This document shows, in pieces, positions 14,641 through 23,842 of a stretch of 64,000 bases of DNA. Under the pieces are notes generated by a model that worked only from the letters and a program-made list of their open reading frames with translations, was not told the DNA's origin and did no database searches. The position numbers and the translations under genes were made by a program. This DNA is from Actinacidiphila fildesensis. Its GTDB lineage: Bacteria > Actinomycetota > Actinomycetes > Streptomycetales > Streptomycetaceae. The stretch is from NCBI RefSeq assembly GCF_042652185.1, contig NZ_JBHSIX010000009.1; one strand, written 5' to 3'. Each line of letters begins with the position of its first letter. The first letter of the stretch is position 1.

Positions 14641-15545
14641 CCAACCCCACCGCGCGCAACCACACCGCGCTCCCCAAGGCCCGCATCCTCATCGAGGCGC
14701 TGCCGTGGCTCACCCGCTTCAACGGCAAGACCGTCGTCATCAAGTTCGGCGGCAACGCCATGGTCGACGAGGAGCTGAAGGCGGCCTTCGCCCAGGACGT
14801 CGTCTTCCTGCGGCATGCCGGCCTCAGGCCCGTCGTCGTGCACGGCGGCGGCCCGCAGATCAGCGCGCAGCTCGACCGGCTCGGCATCACGTCGTCCTTC
14901 ACCGCGGGACTGCGGGTGACCACCCCCGAGACGATGGACGTCGTCCGGATGGTGCTCGCCGGACAGGTCCAGCGGCAGCTGGTCGGACTGCTCAACGAGC
15001 ACGGCCCGTTCGCCGTCGGGATGACCGGCGAGGACGCGCACACCATGACCGCCGTCAAGCGGCACGCGGTCGTCGACGGGGAGCAGGTGGACATCGGCTT
15101 CGTCGGCGAGATCACCCATGTCGACCCGGGCGCCATCCAGGCGCTGCTGGACGACGGCCGGATCCCGGTCGTCTCGTCCATCGCCCGCGGCGAGGACGGC
15201 CATGTCTACAACATCAACGCGGACACCGCCGCCGCCGCGCTCGCCTCGGCGCTGGACGCCGAGGTGCTCGTGGTCCTCACCGACGTCGAGGGGCTGTACG
15301 CCGACTGGCCGTCCAGCGAGGACGTGATCAGCCAGCTCACCGCGAGCGAGCTGGAGAAGCTGCTGCCCTCGCTGGCCAGCGGCATGGTGCCCAAGATGGA
15401 AGGCTGTCTGCACGCGGTGCGGCACGGCGTCGGCAGCGCACGGATCATCGACGGCCGGGTGCCCCACTCGATGCTCCTCGAAGTATTCACGGACGACGGC
15501 ATCGGCACGATGATCGTGCCGGACGCGCAGGGGGACGGGTCATGA
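14637..15545 (+). CDS. argB: Acetylglutamate kinase
   Basis: This 302-aa enzyme phosphorylates N-acetylglutamate, the second and usually arginine-inhibited step. It has the amino-acid-kinase fold with the phosphate-binding Lys in VVIKFGGNAM (about residues 32-41) and the Gly-rich VVHGGGPQI, plus VLTDVEGLY near the C-terminus. The N-terminal extension (MTNPTARNHTALPKARILIE) is of the kind found in arginine-sensitive hexameric enzymes. ATG at 14637 overlaps the argJ stop (ATGA). Confidence 0.96.
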   Translation: MTNPTARNHTALPKARILIEALPWLTRFNGKTVVIKFGGNAMVDEELKAAFAQDVVFLRHAGLRPVVVHGGGPQISAQLDRLGITSSFTAGLRVTTPETMDVVRMVLAGQVQRQLVGLLNEHGPFAVGMTGEDAHTMTAVKRHAVVDGEQVDIGFVGEITHVDPGAIQALLDDGRIPVVSSIARGEDGHVYNINADTAAAALASALDAEVLVVLTDVEGLYADWPSSEDVISQLTASELEKLLPSLASGMVPKMEGCLHAVRHGVGSARIIDGRVPHSMLLEVFTDDGIGTMIVPDAQGDGS

Positions 15546-16744
15546 GCAACGAGGAACTGACGCGGCGGTGGCAGGGCTCGCTGATGGACAACTACGGGAC
15601 GCCGCGCGTCCCGCTGGTCCGCGGCGAGGGCGCGAAGTTCTGGGACGCCGACGGGAAGGTCTATCTCGACTTCGTCGGCGGTATCGCGGTCAACTCCCTC
15701 GGCACCGGCCACCCGGCCGTGGTCCGGGCGGTCTCCGAGCAGATCGGCACGCTCGGCCATGTGTCGAACCTCTTCATCGCCGAGCCCCCGGTGGCGGTCG
15801 CGGAACGGCTGCTGGAACTCTTCGGCCGGGCAGGCCGGGTCTTCTTCTCCAACTCCGGTGCGGAGGCGGTGGAAGCCGCTTTCAAGATCGGCCGGCTGAC
15901 CGGCCGCACTCACATGGTCGCCACCTCCGGCGCCTTCCACGGCCGGACGATGGGCGCCCTCGCGCTCACCGGCCAGCCGAAGAAGCAGGAGGCGTTCCAC
16001 CCGCTGCCCGGTGATGTCACCCATGTGCCGTTCGGGGACGCGGACGCACTGCGCGCCGCCGTCACCACCGACACCGCGCTGGTGGTCATCGAGCCCATCC
16101 AGGGGGAGAACGGCGTCGTCGTGCCGCCCGCCGGCTATCTGAAGGCGGCGCGGGAGATCACCTCCGCCACCGGCACCCTGCTGGTCCTGGACGAGGTACA
16201 GACCGGCATCGGCCGGACTGGCCACTGGTTCGAGCACCAGGCGCACGGCGTCGAGCCCGATGTCGTCACCCTCGCCAAGGGGCTCGGCGGCGGTCTGCCG
16301 ATCGGGGCCACGATCGCCTTCGGCACCGCTGCCGACCTGCTGACGCCGGGTCAGCACGGCACCACCTTCGGCGGGAACCCGGTCTCCTGCGCCGCCGCGC
16401 TCGCCGTACTGGACACCATCGCGGCCGACGGGATCCTCGACAACGTCAAGCGGCAGGGCGACCGGCTGCGGCACGGGATCGAGGCGCTCGGGCACCCGCT
16501 GGTCGATCATGTGCGCGGTGCGGGGCTCCTGCTGGGTATCGTTCTCACGGAGCCGCTCGCACCGCAGGTGCAGCAGGCGGCTCAGGACGCCGGACTCCTG
16601 GTGAACGCCGCTGTGCCCGACACGGTACGGCTCGCTCCTCCGCTGATCCTCGGTGACGACGAGGTGGAGGTGTTCCTCCAGGCGCTGCCCGCCGTCCTCG
16701 ACGCGGTACACAGGGACCAACGATCCGGAGAAGGGCGACGATGA
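15542..16744 (+). CDS. argD: Acetylornithine aminotransferase
   Basis: This 400-aa class III PLP-dependent transaminase converts N-acetylglutamate semialdehyde to N-acetylornithine with glutamate as donor. The PLP-binding lysine is Lys246 in TLAKGLGGGLPIGA. The cofactor-contact motif VLDEVQTGIGRTG and the phosphate-loop region FFSNSGAEAVEAAFK are present. ATG at 15542 overlaps the argB stop. Enzymes of this type often also serve lysine (succinyldiaminopimelate) synthesis. Confidence 0.96.
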   Translation: MSNEELTRRWQGSLMDNYGTPRVPLVRGEGAKFWDADGKVYLDFVGGIAVNSLGTGHPAVVRAVSEQIGTLGHVSNLFIAEPPVAVAERLLELFGRAGRVFFSNSGAEAVEAAFKIGRLTGRTHMVATSGAFHGRTMGALALTGQPKKQEAFHPLPGDVTHVPFGDADALRAAVTTDTALVVIEPIQGENGVVVPPAGYLKAAREITSATGTLLVLDEVQTGIGRTGHWFEHQAHGVEPDVVTLAKGLGGGLPIGATIAFGTAADLLTPGQHGTTFGGNPVSCAAALAVLDTIAADGILDNVKRQGDRLRHGIEALGHPLVDHVRGAGLLLGIVLTEPLAPQVQQAAQDAGLLVNAAVPDTVRLAPPLILGDDEVEVFLQALPAVLDAVHRDQRSGEGRR

Positions 16745-17274
16745 CCGAGGCGCAGCACGGCCAGGCCGTACCGCAGACCCGCACCGCACGCCACCGGCGG
16801 ATCGTGGACATCCTCAACCGGCAGCCGGTGCGGTCGCAGAGCCAGCTGGCGAAGATGCTCTCCGACGACGGGCTGAGCGTTACGCAGGCGACGCTCTCGC
16901 GGGACCTGGACGAGCTGGGCGCGGTCAAGATCCGCAACTCCGGCGGCGAGCTGATCTACGCGGTGCCGTCCGAGGGCGGCTTCCGCACCCCGCAGGCGCC
17001 GTTGGGGGAGTCGGTCAAGGAGGAGCGGATGGCCCGGCTCGCCGGCGAGCTGCTCATCTCGGCGGAGGCGTCCGCCAACCTGGTCGTGCTGCGCACCCCG
17101 CCGGGCGCGGCCCAGTTCCTGGCCTCCGCGATCGACCAGGCCGAGGTGCACGACATCCTGGGCACCATCGCGGGCGACGACACCCTCATGCTGATCAGCC
17201 GCGACGCGGCGGGCGGCCAGGCGCTGGCCGACCACCTCCTCCGGCTGGCGGCGGGCGACCACCGGCAGAACTGA
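16741..17274 (+). CDS. argR: Arginine repressor
   Basis: This 177-aa transcription factor has an N-terminal winged helix (about residues 14-80, with SQSQLAKMLSDDGLSVTQATL and LSRDLDELGAVKI). Its C-terminal arginine-binding, hexamer-forming domain contains the family block TIAGDDTLMLISRDAAGGQ (about 140-158). ATG at 16741 overlaps the argD stop. It should repress its own operon and argH through the ARG boxes seen at 12408-12446 and 17391-17417 when arginine is abundant. Confidence 0.96.
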   Translation: MTEAQHGQAVPQTRTARHRRIVDILNRQPVRSQSQLAKMLSDDGLSVTQATLSRDLDELGAVKIRNSGGELIYAVPSEGGFRTPQAPLGESVKEERMARLAGELLISAEASANLVVLRTPPGAAQFLASAIDQAEVHDILGTIAGDDTLMLISRDAAGGQALADHLLRLAAGDHRQN

Positions 17275-17317
17275 GCCGGCGCCGTACGACCCGGATCGTG
17301 TCGCCGAAGCCGTCTGG

Positions 17318-17343
17318 AAGGGCCCCCGTTCCCGGGGGCCCTT
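17318..17343 (+). terminator. Terminator of the argCJBDR operon
   Basis: An 11-bp stem (aagggcccccg with cgggggccctt) and a ttcc loop lie 43 bp after argR. It separates the operon from argH, which has its own promoter. Confidence 0.8.
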
Positions 17344-17382
17344 CGGCGTTCCCGGGGCGCCGGAACGCGCCGGAAGGCCTTT

Positions 17383-17417
17383 TTGACGAATCATGCAGTG
17401 CAATGCATACTTATGCC
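17383..17417 (+). promoter_or_regulatory. argH promoter with ARG-box-like operator
   Basis: TTGACG (17383-17388) and CATACT (17406-17411) are 17 bp apart. Over and around the -10 the sequence tcatgcagtgcaatgcatacttatgcc (17391-17417) has repeated TGCA/ATGCA words, as in Streptomyces ARG boxes, so ArgR should repress argH separately from the operon. The GTG start lies 62 bp further. Confidence 0.65.
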
Positions 17418-17472
17418 AGTCAGTGCGGTCGTCACCAGGCGACGGTCCACGCGACACTTTCGAGGAGCAGCG

Positions 17473-18897
17473 GTGAGCAGCAACGGCGATGTCAGGCTCT
17501 GGGGCGGCCGGTTCGCGGACGGCCCGGCGGAGGCCCTGGCCAAGCTTTCGGCGTCGGTCCACTTCGACTGGCGGCTGGCCCCTTACGACATCGCCGGCTC
17601 CCGCGCCCACGCCCGCGCCCTGCACAAGGCCGGGCTGCTCACCGATGACGAGCTGGGGCGGATGCTGGCCGGGCTCGACCAGCTGGCGGTGGATGTCGAG
17701 GCGGGCACCATCACCGGCACCATCGCCGACGAGGACGTGCACACCGCGCTGGAGCGCGGTCTGCTGGAGCGGATCGGCCCGGACCTGGGCGGTAAGCTGC
17801 GGGCCGGCCGGTCCCGCAACGACCAGATCGCCACCCTCTTCCGGATGTACCTGCGCGACCACGCGCGGATCATCGGCGGGCTGATCGCCGAGCTGCAGGA
17901 GGCGCTGGTCGGTCTCGCCGAGACGCACGCGGACGTCGCCATGCCGGGACGTACGCATCTGCAGCACGCCCAGCCGGTGCTCTTCGCCCACCACGTCCTG
18001 GCGCATGTGCAGGCGCTGAGCCGGGACGCCGAGCGGCTGCGGCAGTGGGACGACCGGACAGCCGTCTCGCCGTACGGCTCCGGCGCGCTCGCGGGCTCCT
18101 CGCTCGGCCTCGACCCGGTGGCGGTCGCCGCCGAACTCGGCTTCGAGCGCGGTTCGGTCGCCAACTCCATCGACGGCACGGCCTCGCGCGACTTCGTCGC
18201 GGAGTTCGCGTTCATCACCGCGATGATCGGGATCGACCTGTCGAGGATCGCCGAGGAGATCATCATCTGGAACACGAAGGAGTTCTCCTTCGTCACCCTC
18301 CACGACGCCTTCTCCACCGGCTCGTCGATCATGCCGCAGAAGAAGAACCCGGACATCGCCGAGCTGGCGCGCGGCAAGTCGGGCCGGCTCATCGGCAATC
18401 TGACCGGTCTGCTGGCGACGCTGAAGGCCCTGCCGCTCGCGTACAACCGCGATCTGCAGGAGGACAAGGAGCCGGTCTTCGACTCCTGCGACACCCTCGA
18501 GGTCCTGCTGCCCGCCTTCACCGGGATGATGGCCACCCTCACGGTCAACGCCGCGCGGATGGAGGAACTGGCACCGGCCGGCTTCTCCCTCGCCACCGAC
18601 ATCGCCGAATGGCTGGTCAAGCAGGGCGTTCCGTTCCGGGTCGCGCACGAGGTCGCGGGGGAGTGCGTCAAGGTCTGCGAGGCCGGCGGCATCGAGCTGG
18701 ACGAGCTGACGGACGAACAGTTCGCCAAGATCTCACCCCATCTGACGCCCGAGGTCCGCACCGTCCTCAACGTCAAGGGCGCGCTCGCCTCCCGCGACGG
18801 GCGGGGCGGCACGGCGCCGGTCCGGGTGGCCGAGCAGCTGGCCGAGGTCAAGCAGGACGTGGCCGTACAGCTGGCCTGGGCGCTGGCCGAACGCTGA
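17473..18897 (+). CDS. argH: Argininosuccinate lyase
   Basis: This 474-aa enzyme splits argininosuccinate to arginine and fumarate, the last step of the pathway. It carries the fumarase/aspartase superfamily signature GSSIMPQKKNPD, the catalytic Ser loop just before it, and the N-terminal substrate-binding block LWGGRFADGPAEALAKLSAS. The GTG at 17473 has GAGGAG 6 bases upstream; the frame opens 90 bp earlier inside the promoter. argG is not in the window. Confidence 0.96.
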   Translation: MSSNGDVRLWGGRFADGPAEALAKLSASVHFDWRLAPYDIAGSRAHARALHKAGLLTDDELGRMLAGLDQLAVDVEAGTITGTIADEDVHTALERGLLERIGPDLGGKLRAGRSRNDQIATLFRMYLRDHARIIGGLIAELQEALVGLAETHADVAMPGRTHLQHAQPVLFAHHVLAHVQALSRDAERLRQWDDRTAVSPYGSGALAGSSLGLDPVAVAAELGFERGSVANSIDGTASRDFVAEFAFITAMIGIDLSRIAEEIIIWNTKEFSFVTLHDAFSTGSSIMPQKKNPDIAELARGKSGRLIGNLTGLLATLKALPLAYNRDLQEDKEPVFDSCDTLEVLLPAFTGMMATLTVNAARMEELAPAGFSLATDIAEWLVKQGVPFRVAHEVAGECVKVCEAGGIELDELTDEQFAKISPHLTPEVRTVLNVKGALASRDGRGGTAPVRVAEQLAEVKQDVAVQLAWALAER

Positions 18898-18902
18898 CAC
18901 CG

Positions 18903-18939
18903 GGCGGAGCGCCGGGCCGTGACGGCCCGGCCTCCGCCG
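18903..18939 (+). terminator. Terminator of argH
   Basis: This is a nested hairpin: an outer ggcggag/ctccgcc stem around gccgggccg-tga-cggcccggc. It lies directly after the argH stop and before the TetR promoter. There is no long T-run. Confidence 0.75.
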
Positions 18940-18955
18940 TTCTGCGGATTTAATG

Positions 18956-18986
18956 TGAGACATCCGTGTCTCATGCGCGCTATATT
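18956..18986 (+). promoter_or_regulatory. TetR operator over a leaderless promoter
   Basis: TGAGACA-tccg-TGTCTCA (18956-18973) is a perfect 7+7-bp inverted repeat. A third half-site TGTCTCA follows at 18988-18994 and overlaps the ATG. The -10-like TATATT is at 18981-18986, 7 bp before the start codon at 18993, and gagaca inside the palindrome sits at -35 distance. This geometry is that of an autorepressing TetR gene making leaderless mRNA. Confidence 0.7.
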
Positions 18987-18992
18987 TGTCTC

Positions 18993-19541
18993 ATGAGTTT
19001 CGATCGTGAACAGGTGCTGCGCGACGCCGCGGCCCTGCTGAGCCGCCGGGCCACCGCGTCCATGGACGAGATCGCCAAGGCGGCCGGAATCAGCCGCGCC
19101 ACCCTCCACCGGCACTTCCCCGGCCGCGACGCCCTCGTCCGGGCCCTCGGCCTGCTCGGGATCGCGCAGATGGACGAGCGGCTGGACGCCGCCCGCATAG
19201 AGGAGGGCGACCCGGTCGAAGCGGTCCGCCGGCTGATCGACGAGGCCATGCCCGTCTCCGGTTTCCTGGCCTTCCTCTACGGCGAGAACCAGCTGTACGA
19301 CCTGCCGGAGGTCAACGAGGGCTGGGCGAGGGTGGACGAGCGGGTCAGCGCGCTGTTCCGGCGCGGCCAGGAACAGGGGCTGTTCCGGTACGACCTGACA
19401 CCGACCTGGCTGGGCGAGGCGCTGTACGCCCTGATCGCGGCCTCGGCCTGGTGCGTCCAGGATGGACGTATGGCACGGAACGATTCCGCCCGTATGGTCT
19501 CCGAGCTGATGCTCGGCGGGATGCTGCGGAGCGCGTCATGA
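18993..19541 (+). CDS. TetR-family transcriptional repressor
   Basis: This 182-aa regulator has an N-terminal helix-turn-helix (about residues 20-45, ASMDEIAKAAGISRATLHRH) and a helical ligand-binding C-terminal domain. The ATG at 18993 is chosen because it follows the -10 box at leaderless distance; an earlier in-frame start at 18966 would lie inside the operator palindrome. It overlaps the MFS gene by 4 bp (ATGA), so it very likely represses its own operon with that pump, releasing DNA on binding a drug or metabolite. Confidence 0.88.
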   Translation: MSFDREQVLRDAAALLSRRATASMDEIAKAAGISRATLHRHFPGRDALVRALGLLGIAQMDERLDAARIEEGDPVEAVRRLIDEAMPVSGFLAFLYGENQLYDLPEVNEGWARVDERVSALFRRGQEQGLFRYDLTPTWLGEALYALIAASAWCVQDGRMARNDSARMVSELMLGGMLRSAS

Positions 19542-21094
19542 CCCGCGACGCCCTGCACAAGCCCACCGCCCCCGTGCCCCCGACGCCCCCGCACCCCTCC
19601 CGCTGGCTCGCGCTCGGCATCCTCACACTGGCGCTGCTGCTCGTCGCCGTCGACGCGACGGTGCTCGGGCTGGCGATGCCGTTCCTGACCGAGGACCTGG
19701 AGCCGTCCTCGACGCAGGTGCTGTGGATCGGCGACATCTACTCCTTCGTCATCGCCGGGCTGCTGGTCTCAATGGGCAGCCTCGGTGACCGCGTCGGCCG
19801 CAAGAAGCTGCTGCTCATCGGCTCCGCCGCGTTCGGCGGGCTGTCGGTGCTGGCCGCTTACGCGCACACCCCGGAGATGCTCATCCTCGCCCGCGCCCTG
19901 ATGGGCGTGGCCGGCGCCACCCTCATGCCGTCCACCCTCGCGTTGATCCGCAACCTCTTCACCGACCCGCGGGAGCGCAGCTTCGCGATCGGTGTGTGGG
20001 GCGCGGCCTCGACGGCCGGCGCCGCCGTGGGACCGGTCGTCGGCGGCATCCTGCTGGAGCACTTCTGGTGGGGCTCGGTCTTCCTGATCAACCTGCCGGT
20101 CATGGTGGTCCTGGTGGTCGTCGGCTACAAACTGCTGCCGGAGTCGAAGAATCCCGACCCGGGTCCCTGGGACCTGGTCAGCGTCGCGCTGTCGCTCGTC
20201 GGCATGTTCGGTGTCGTGTACGGCATCAAGGAGATCGCGGCGCACGGCGCGAAGCCCGCCGCCTTCGCCGCGGGCGCGGTGGGACTGGCCTGCCTCTATG
20301 CCTTCGTCCGGCGGCAGTACACGCTGCCCGCACCGCTGCTGGACATGCATCTGTTCCGCAACCGGGGCTTCTCCGCCTCGGTGCTGGCCGATCTGCTGAC
20401 CGTGCTGGGCCTGTCCGGGCTGATCTTCTTCCTGTCACAGTTCCTGCAGATGGTGCAGGGGCGCTCGCCGCTGGAGGCGGGTCTTGCCGAACTTCCGGCC
20501 ATGGTCGGCGCCGTGGGGGCCGGGCTCTGCGCGGGCATGGCCGCCCGCCGGTTCTCCGTGCGGCTGGTCGTCGCGGGCGGTCTGGGCGCCAGCGGTCTGG
20601 CGCTGGCCGGACTGTTCGGGCTCACCCCGGAGACGGGCTACCCGCTGCTCTTCGCCGTGCTGCTGATCGTCGGTGTGGGCGCCGGCTTCTCGTTCACCGT
20701 CACCGCCGACGTGATCCTCTCCAGCGTCCCCGAGGAGGAGGCCGGCGCCTCGGCCGCGGTGTCCGAGACGGCCTACGAACTCGGCGCCGCCCTCGGCATC
20801 GCGCTGCTCGGCTCCATCGTCACCGGCGTCTACTCCAACCTGACGCTGCCCGCCGGACTGCCGGCGGGCAGCGCCGCGCAGGCCAAGGACTCCCTGGCGG
20901 GGGCCGTCGAGGTGGCGGGCACGCTGCCCGGCGAGAGCGGGAACACCCTGCTCACGGCGGCGCAGGCCTCGTTCACCGACGGGCTGCGCATCGCCGCCCT
21001 GGTCGGCGCGGTGGTGCTGATCGGGGCGTCGGTGTGGGCCTGGCGGATGCTGCGCCACACCAAGCTGGCAACGGCCCGCTCCGCCCATCACTGA
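19538..21094 (+). CDS. MFS multidrug efflux transporter, DHA2 (14-helix) family
   Basis: This 518-aa membrane protein has 14 hydrophobic helices. It carries motif A-like GSLGDRVGRKKLLLIG between helices 2 and 3 and motif C-like GPVVGGILLEHFWWGSVFLINLPV in helix 5 and beyond. That is the pattern of QacA/SmvA/EmrB-type proton-drug antiporters. ATG at 19538 overlaps the TetR stop. Expression should follow the TetR operator upstream. The C-terminal tail is short and basic. Confidence 0.9.
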   Translation: MTRDALHKPTAPVPPTPPHPSRWLALGILTLALLLVAVDATVLGLAMPFLTEDLEPSSTQVLWIGDIYSFVIAGLLVSMGSLGDRVGRKKLLLIGSAAFGGLSVLAAYAHTPEMLILARALMGVAGATLMPSTLALIRNLFTDPRERSFAIGVWGAASTAGAAVGPVVGGILLEHFWWGSVFLINLPVMVVLVVVGYKLLPESKNPDPGPWDLVSVALSLVGMFGVVYGIKEIAAHGAKPAAFAAGAVGLACLYAFVRRQYTLPAPLLDMHLFRNRGFSASVLADLLTVLGLSGLIFFLSQFLQMVQGRSPLEAGLAELPAMVGAVGAGLCAGMAARRFSVRLVVAGGLGASGLALAGLFGLTPETGYPLLFAVLLIVGVGAGFSFTVTADVILSSVPEEEAGASAAVSETAYELGAALGIALLGSIVTGVYSNLTLPAGLPAGSAAQAKDSLAGAVEVAGTLPGESGNTLLTAAQASFTDGLRIAALVGAVVLIGASVWAWRMLRHTKLATARSAHH

Positions 21095-21125
21095 GGGGCG
21101 GAGCGGGGCGCCTCGGCGCCGTGGG

Positions 21126-21794
21126 TCAGGCGGCCTTGGCCTTGGTCGCGTACATGTCGACGTACTCCTGGCCCGACAGCCGCATGACGTCGCTCATCAC
21201 CTCGTCGGTGATGGCCCGCAGCACATAGCGGTCACGGTCCATGCCCTCGTAGCGGGAGAAGTCGAGGGGCGCGCCGAAGCGGATGGTCACCCGGTGGATG
21301 CGCGGCAGCTTCTTGCCGGCCGGCTGGACGCGCTCGGTGCCGATCAGCGCGCAGGGCACGACGACCGCGCCGGTCATCAGGGCGAGCCGGGCGACACCCG
21401 TACGGCCCCGGTACAGCCGGCCGTCGGGGGAGCGGGTGCCCTCCGGGTGGATGCCGAAGATCTGGCCGTCCTCCAGCACCCGGCGGCCCGTCATCAGCGC
21501 CGCCGCGCCGCCGCGGGCGCCGTCCCGGTCCACCGGGATCATGCCGACGGTGGTGAAGAACGCGGCCTTCGCGCGGCCCTTGATGCCGCGGCCGGTCACG
21601 TACTCGTCCTTGCCGAGGAAGAAGACCGGGCGCGGGGCCACCAGGGTCATGAACGGTGAGTCCGAGAAGGCGAGGTGGTTGCCCGCCAGGATGACGGGTC
21701 CGGTCGCGGGGATGTTCTCCATTCCCTCGACACGCGGGCGGTACAGCACGCGGAGGAGCGGTACGAGCAGCGCATTGATCAGGAAACGGAACAA
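21126..21794 (-). CDS. 1-acyl-sn-glycerol-3-phosphate acyltransferase (PlsC-like)
   Basis: This 222-aa membrane-associated acyltransferase transfers an acyl group to lysophosphatidate in phospholipid synthesis. The active-site motif is NHLAFSD (His40, Asp45 from the chosen start) and the glycerol-phosphate-binding motif is EGTRS. I chose the TTG at 21794, which has GGAGGG five bases upstream and begins with the family FRFLINALLVPLLR helix. An ATG at 21857 is in frame but adds 21 residues without similarity. It converges on the MFS gene and is divergent from the GDPD gene. Confidence 0.85.
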   Translation of the reverse strand: MFRFLINALLVPLLRVLYRPRVEGMENIPATGPVILAGNHLAFSDSPFMTLVAPRPVFFLGKDEYVTGRGIKGRAKAAFFTTVGMIPVDRDGARGGAAALMTGRRVLEDGQIFGIHPEGTRSPDGRLYRGRTGVARLALMTGAVVVPCALIGTERVQPAGKKLPRIHRVTIRFGAPLDFSRYEGMDRDRYVLRAITDEVMSDVMRLSGQEYVDMYATKAKAA

Positions 21795-22061
21795 CGGGCC
21801 CTCCGGGCAGGGGATCGGTGGATCGCAGACCAGGGGCGCACGCCCACTGGCGCACACCCCCTATAGATGAGGACGATACTTCCGTTCGCCTGGTCAGCGC
21901 ACGCCGGGTTCACACACTTGCTACGCAGTGTTGACGTACGTTCCGCGCATGTTTCGCCTGTCGTGGCTCGTACGAAAGATGTACGCGCCTACGATGCGCG
22001 GGTCGACCGGCAGGTGCCGCACAGGCGTTCGGCCGCAGTCACCGGAGACAGGGGAGAGCTC

Positions 22062-23228
22062 ATGACGCACGACCAGCAGGGATCAGGACCGGCCCGCCGG
22101 GCCGTCCTCGGCGCGGCGGCGGCCCTGGGCGCCGGCGGCGCGGTGTTCGCCCTGCCGGGGACGGCGGCCGCCGCGGACACCGCGGCCAACCGCGGCGGAC
22201 ACGGCTCGCCCAAGCTGCCGGTGCCGACCGTCATCGGGCACCGCGGCTCCAGCGGCTACCGCCCCGAGCACACCTTCGGCTCCTACCAGTACGCCCTGGA
22301 CATCGGCGCGGACGTCATCGAGCAGGACCTCGTGCCCACCAAGGACGGCCATCTGGTCTGCCGGCACGAGCCCGAGATCGGCGGCACCACGGACGTCTCG
22401 AAGCACCCCGAGTTCGCGAGCCGTAGGACCACCAAGACCATCGACGGCACCGCCATGACCGGCTGGTTCACCGAGGACTTCACGCTCGCCGAGCTGAAGA
22501 CGCTGCGCGCCGTGGAACGGCTGCCCGCCAACCGGCAGCGCAACACCCTCTACGACGGCCGCTGGGAGATCCCCACCTTCGAGGAGGTGCTCCAGTGGGC
22601 CGAGGAGCAGGGCCGCAAGCGGGGCCGTCCGGTGTGGCTGCACACCGAGACCAAGCACCCCACGTACTTCCGCAAGCTCGGCCTCGGCCTGGAGGAGCGG
22701 CTGGCCAGGCTGCTGCGCCGCTACGGCCGTGACCGGAAGAACTCCCCGCAGTTCCTGGAGTCCTTCGAGTCGGGCAGCCTGCAGCGGCTGGGCGCGCTCG
22801 GTGTCGCGGCCCCCAAGATCTTCCTGCTCTCCGGCCTCGGCAGCCGCCCGTGGGACTTCGTCGAAGCGGGCGACCCGCGCACCGTCGACGACCTCATCAC
22901 CCCCGCCGGCCTGCAGTGGACCGCGCACTTCGCGCAGGGCATCGGGCCGACGCTCACCCTGATCATCCCTGTCGACGCGGCCGGGAAGCTCGGCACGCCG
23001 ACCACGCTGGTGCGCGACGCGCACGCCGCCGGGCTGATCCTGCACCCGTACACGATGCGCAACGAGAACGCCTTCCTGCCCGCCGACTTCCGCAGGGGCA
23101 CCGACCCGAACGCCTACGGCGACGCCTTCGGCGCGTTCAGGAAGTACTTCGAGCAGGGCATCGACGGGATCTTCTCCGACAACGCCGACACCGCGCTCCT
23201 CGCCCGCCAGGACTTCCTGAAGTCCTGA
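22062..23228 (+). CDS. Secreted glycerophosphodiester phosphodiesterase (GlpQ-like)
   Basis: This 388-aa enzyme hydrolyses glycerophosphodiesters to glycerol-3-phosphate and an alcohol. The ATG at 22062 has GGGGAGAG 4 bases upstream. A twin-arginine-like signal (PARRAVLGAAAALGAGGAVF, residues 10-29) and Ala-rich cleavage region indicate export. The catalytic GDPD domain starts with IGHRGSSGYRPEHT (His60, Arg61, Glu69) and includes EQDLVPTKDGHLVCRHEP, with metal ligands E87 and D89. The end SDNADTALLARQDFL is intact. The 5' untranslated region is long (up to 170 bp), but no convincing PHO box was found. Confidence 0.9.
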   Translation: MTHDQQGSGPARRAVLGAAAALGAGGAVFALPGTAAAADTAANRGGHGSPKLPVPTVIGHRGSSGYRPEHTFGSYQYALDIGADVIEQDLVPTKDGHLVCRHEPEIGGTTDVSKHPEFASRRTTKTIDGTAMTGWFTEDFTLAELKTLRAVERLPANRQRNTLYDGRWEIPTFEEVLQWAEEQGRKRGRPVWLHTETKHPTYFRKLGLGLEERLARLLRRYGRDRKNSPQFLESFESGSLQRLGALGVAAPKIFLLSGLGSRPWDFVEAGDPRTVDDLITPAGLQWTAHFAQGIGPTLTLIIPVDAAGKLGTPTTLVRDAHAAGLILHPYTMRNENAFLPADFRRGTDPNAYGDAFGAFRKYFEQGIDGIFSDNADTALLARQDFLKS

Positions 23229-23317
23229 TGCGGCCCTTCGGGCGGATGATCCACTCTGACGGGTGAAGACGGCCGCGTCCGGCAACCGCCGGGCGCGGCC
23301 GCGTCGTCCCGGCGATC

Positions 23318-23842
23318 ATGACGATGTCGCTGCGTGAGGACGAACTGACCCGGCTGCGCCCGCTGGTCGCCGCGGAGGCGGCCGCCGAAGAGGTGGCCGG
23401 CGGCATCGAGGCCGCCGACCTCGAACAGGCGGTGTGGCTGAGGATGCTCGAACTGGCCGTTCCGCCGGCCGATCCCGCCCGCTGGCTCCGGGCCGCGGTA
23501 CGGCGCGAGGTGCGCGAGGCCGCCCGCCGGGTCCGCCGTGAGCTGCCGTACACCCCGGGCCGCGACCCGGCGGCCGACCGCGGGCCGTCCGTCGAGGAAC
23601 AGGTGCTCGGCGCCGAGCAGCGAGCGGCCGTGCACGCCGCCGTGCGGCGGCTGCCGGGACGCTGCCCGCAGGTGGTTGGTGCACTGATGTCCCGTTCCGA
23701 CCCCACATACCAGGAAATCTCCCGGGAGTTGGGAATCTCACAGGGCAGTATCGGCCCTTTGCGCTCACGCTGTCTCGGCTGCCTGCGCTCGATCCTGAAA
23801 TCCGGGGTTGCATCCCCGGTAAGACGGGGTAAGGCACGGTAA
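23318..23842 (+). CDS. RNA polymerase sigma-70-family factor (ECF-like)
   Basis: This 174-aa protein has a sigma region-2-like N-terminus (about residues 15-75, with IEAADLEQAVWLRMLEL) and a clear region 4 helix-turn-helix (about 110-160, RLPGRCPQVVGALMSRSDPT, YQEISRELGISQGSIGPLRS). The length and layout fit a short ECF-type sigma factor. No anti-sigma gene is adjacent. Two ATG codons (23318 and 23324) are possible starts. Target promoters are unknown. Confidence 0.8.
   Translation: MTMSLREDELTRLRPLVAAEAAAEEVAGGIEAADLEQAVWLRMLELAVPPADPARWLRAAVRREVREAARRVRRELPYTPGRDPAADRGPSVEEQVLGAEQRAAVHAAVRRLPGRCPQVVGALMSRSDPTYQEISRELGISQGSIGPLRSRCLGCLRSILKSGVASPVRRGKAR

Noticed and set aside
21884..21914. 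A possible PHO box upstream of the glycerophosphodiesterase (gttcgcc and gttcaca)
   Set aside because: The two words are 24 bp apart, not the 11- or 22-bp phase of PhoP direct repeats, and the first is a poor match.
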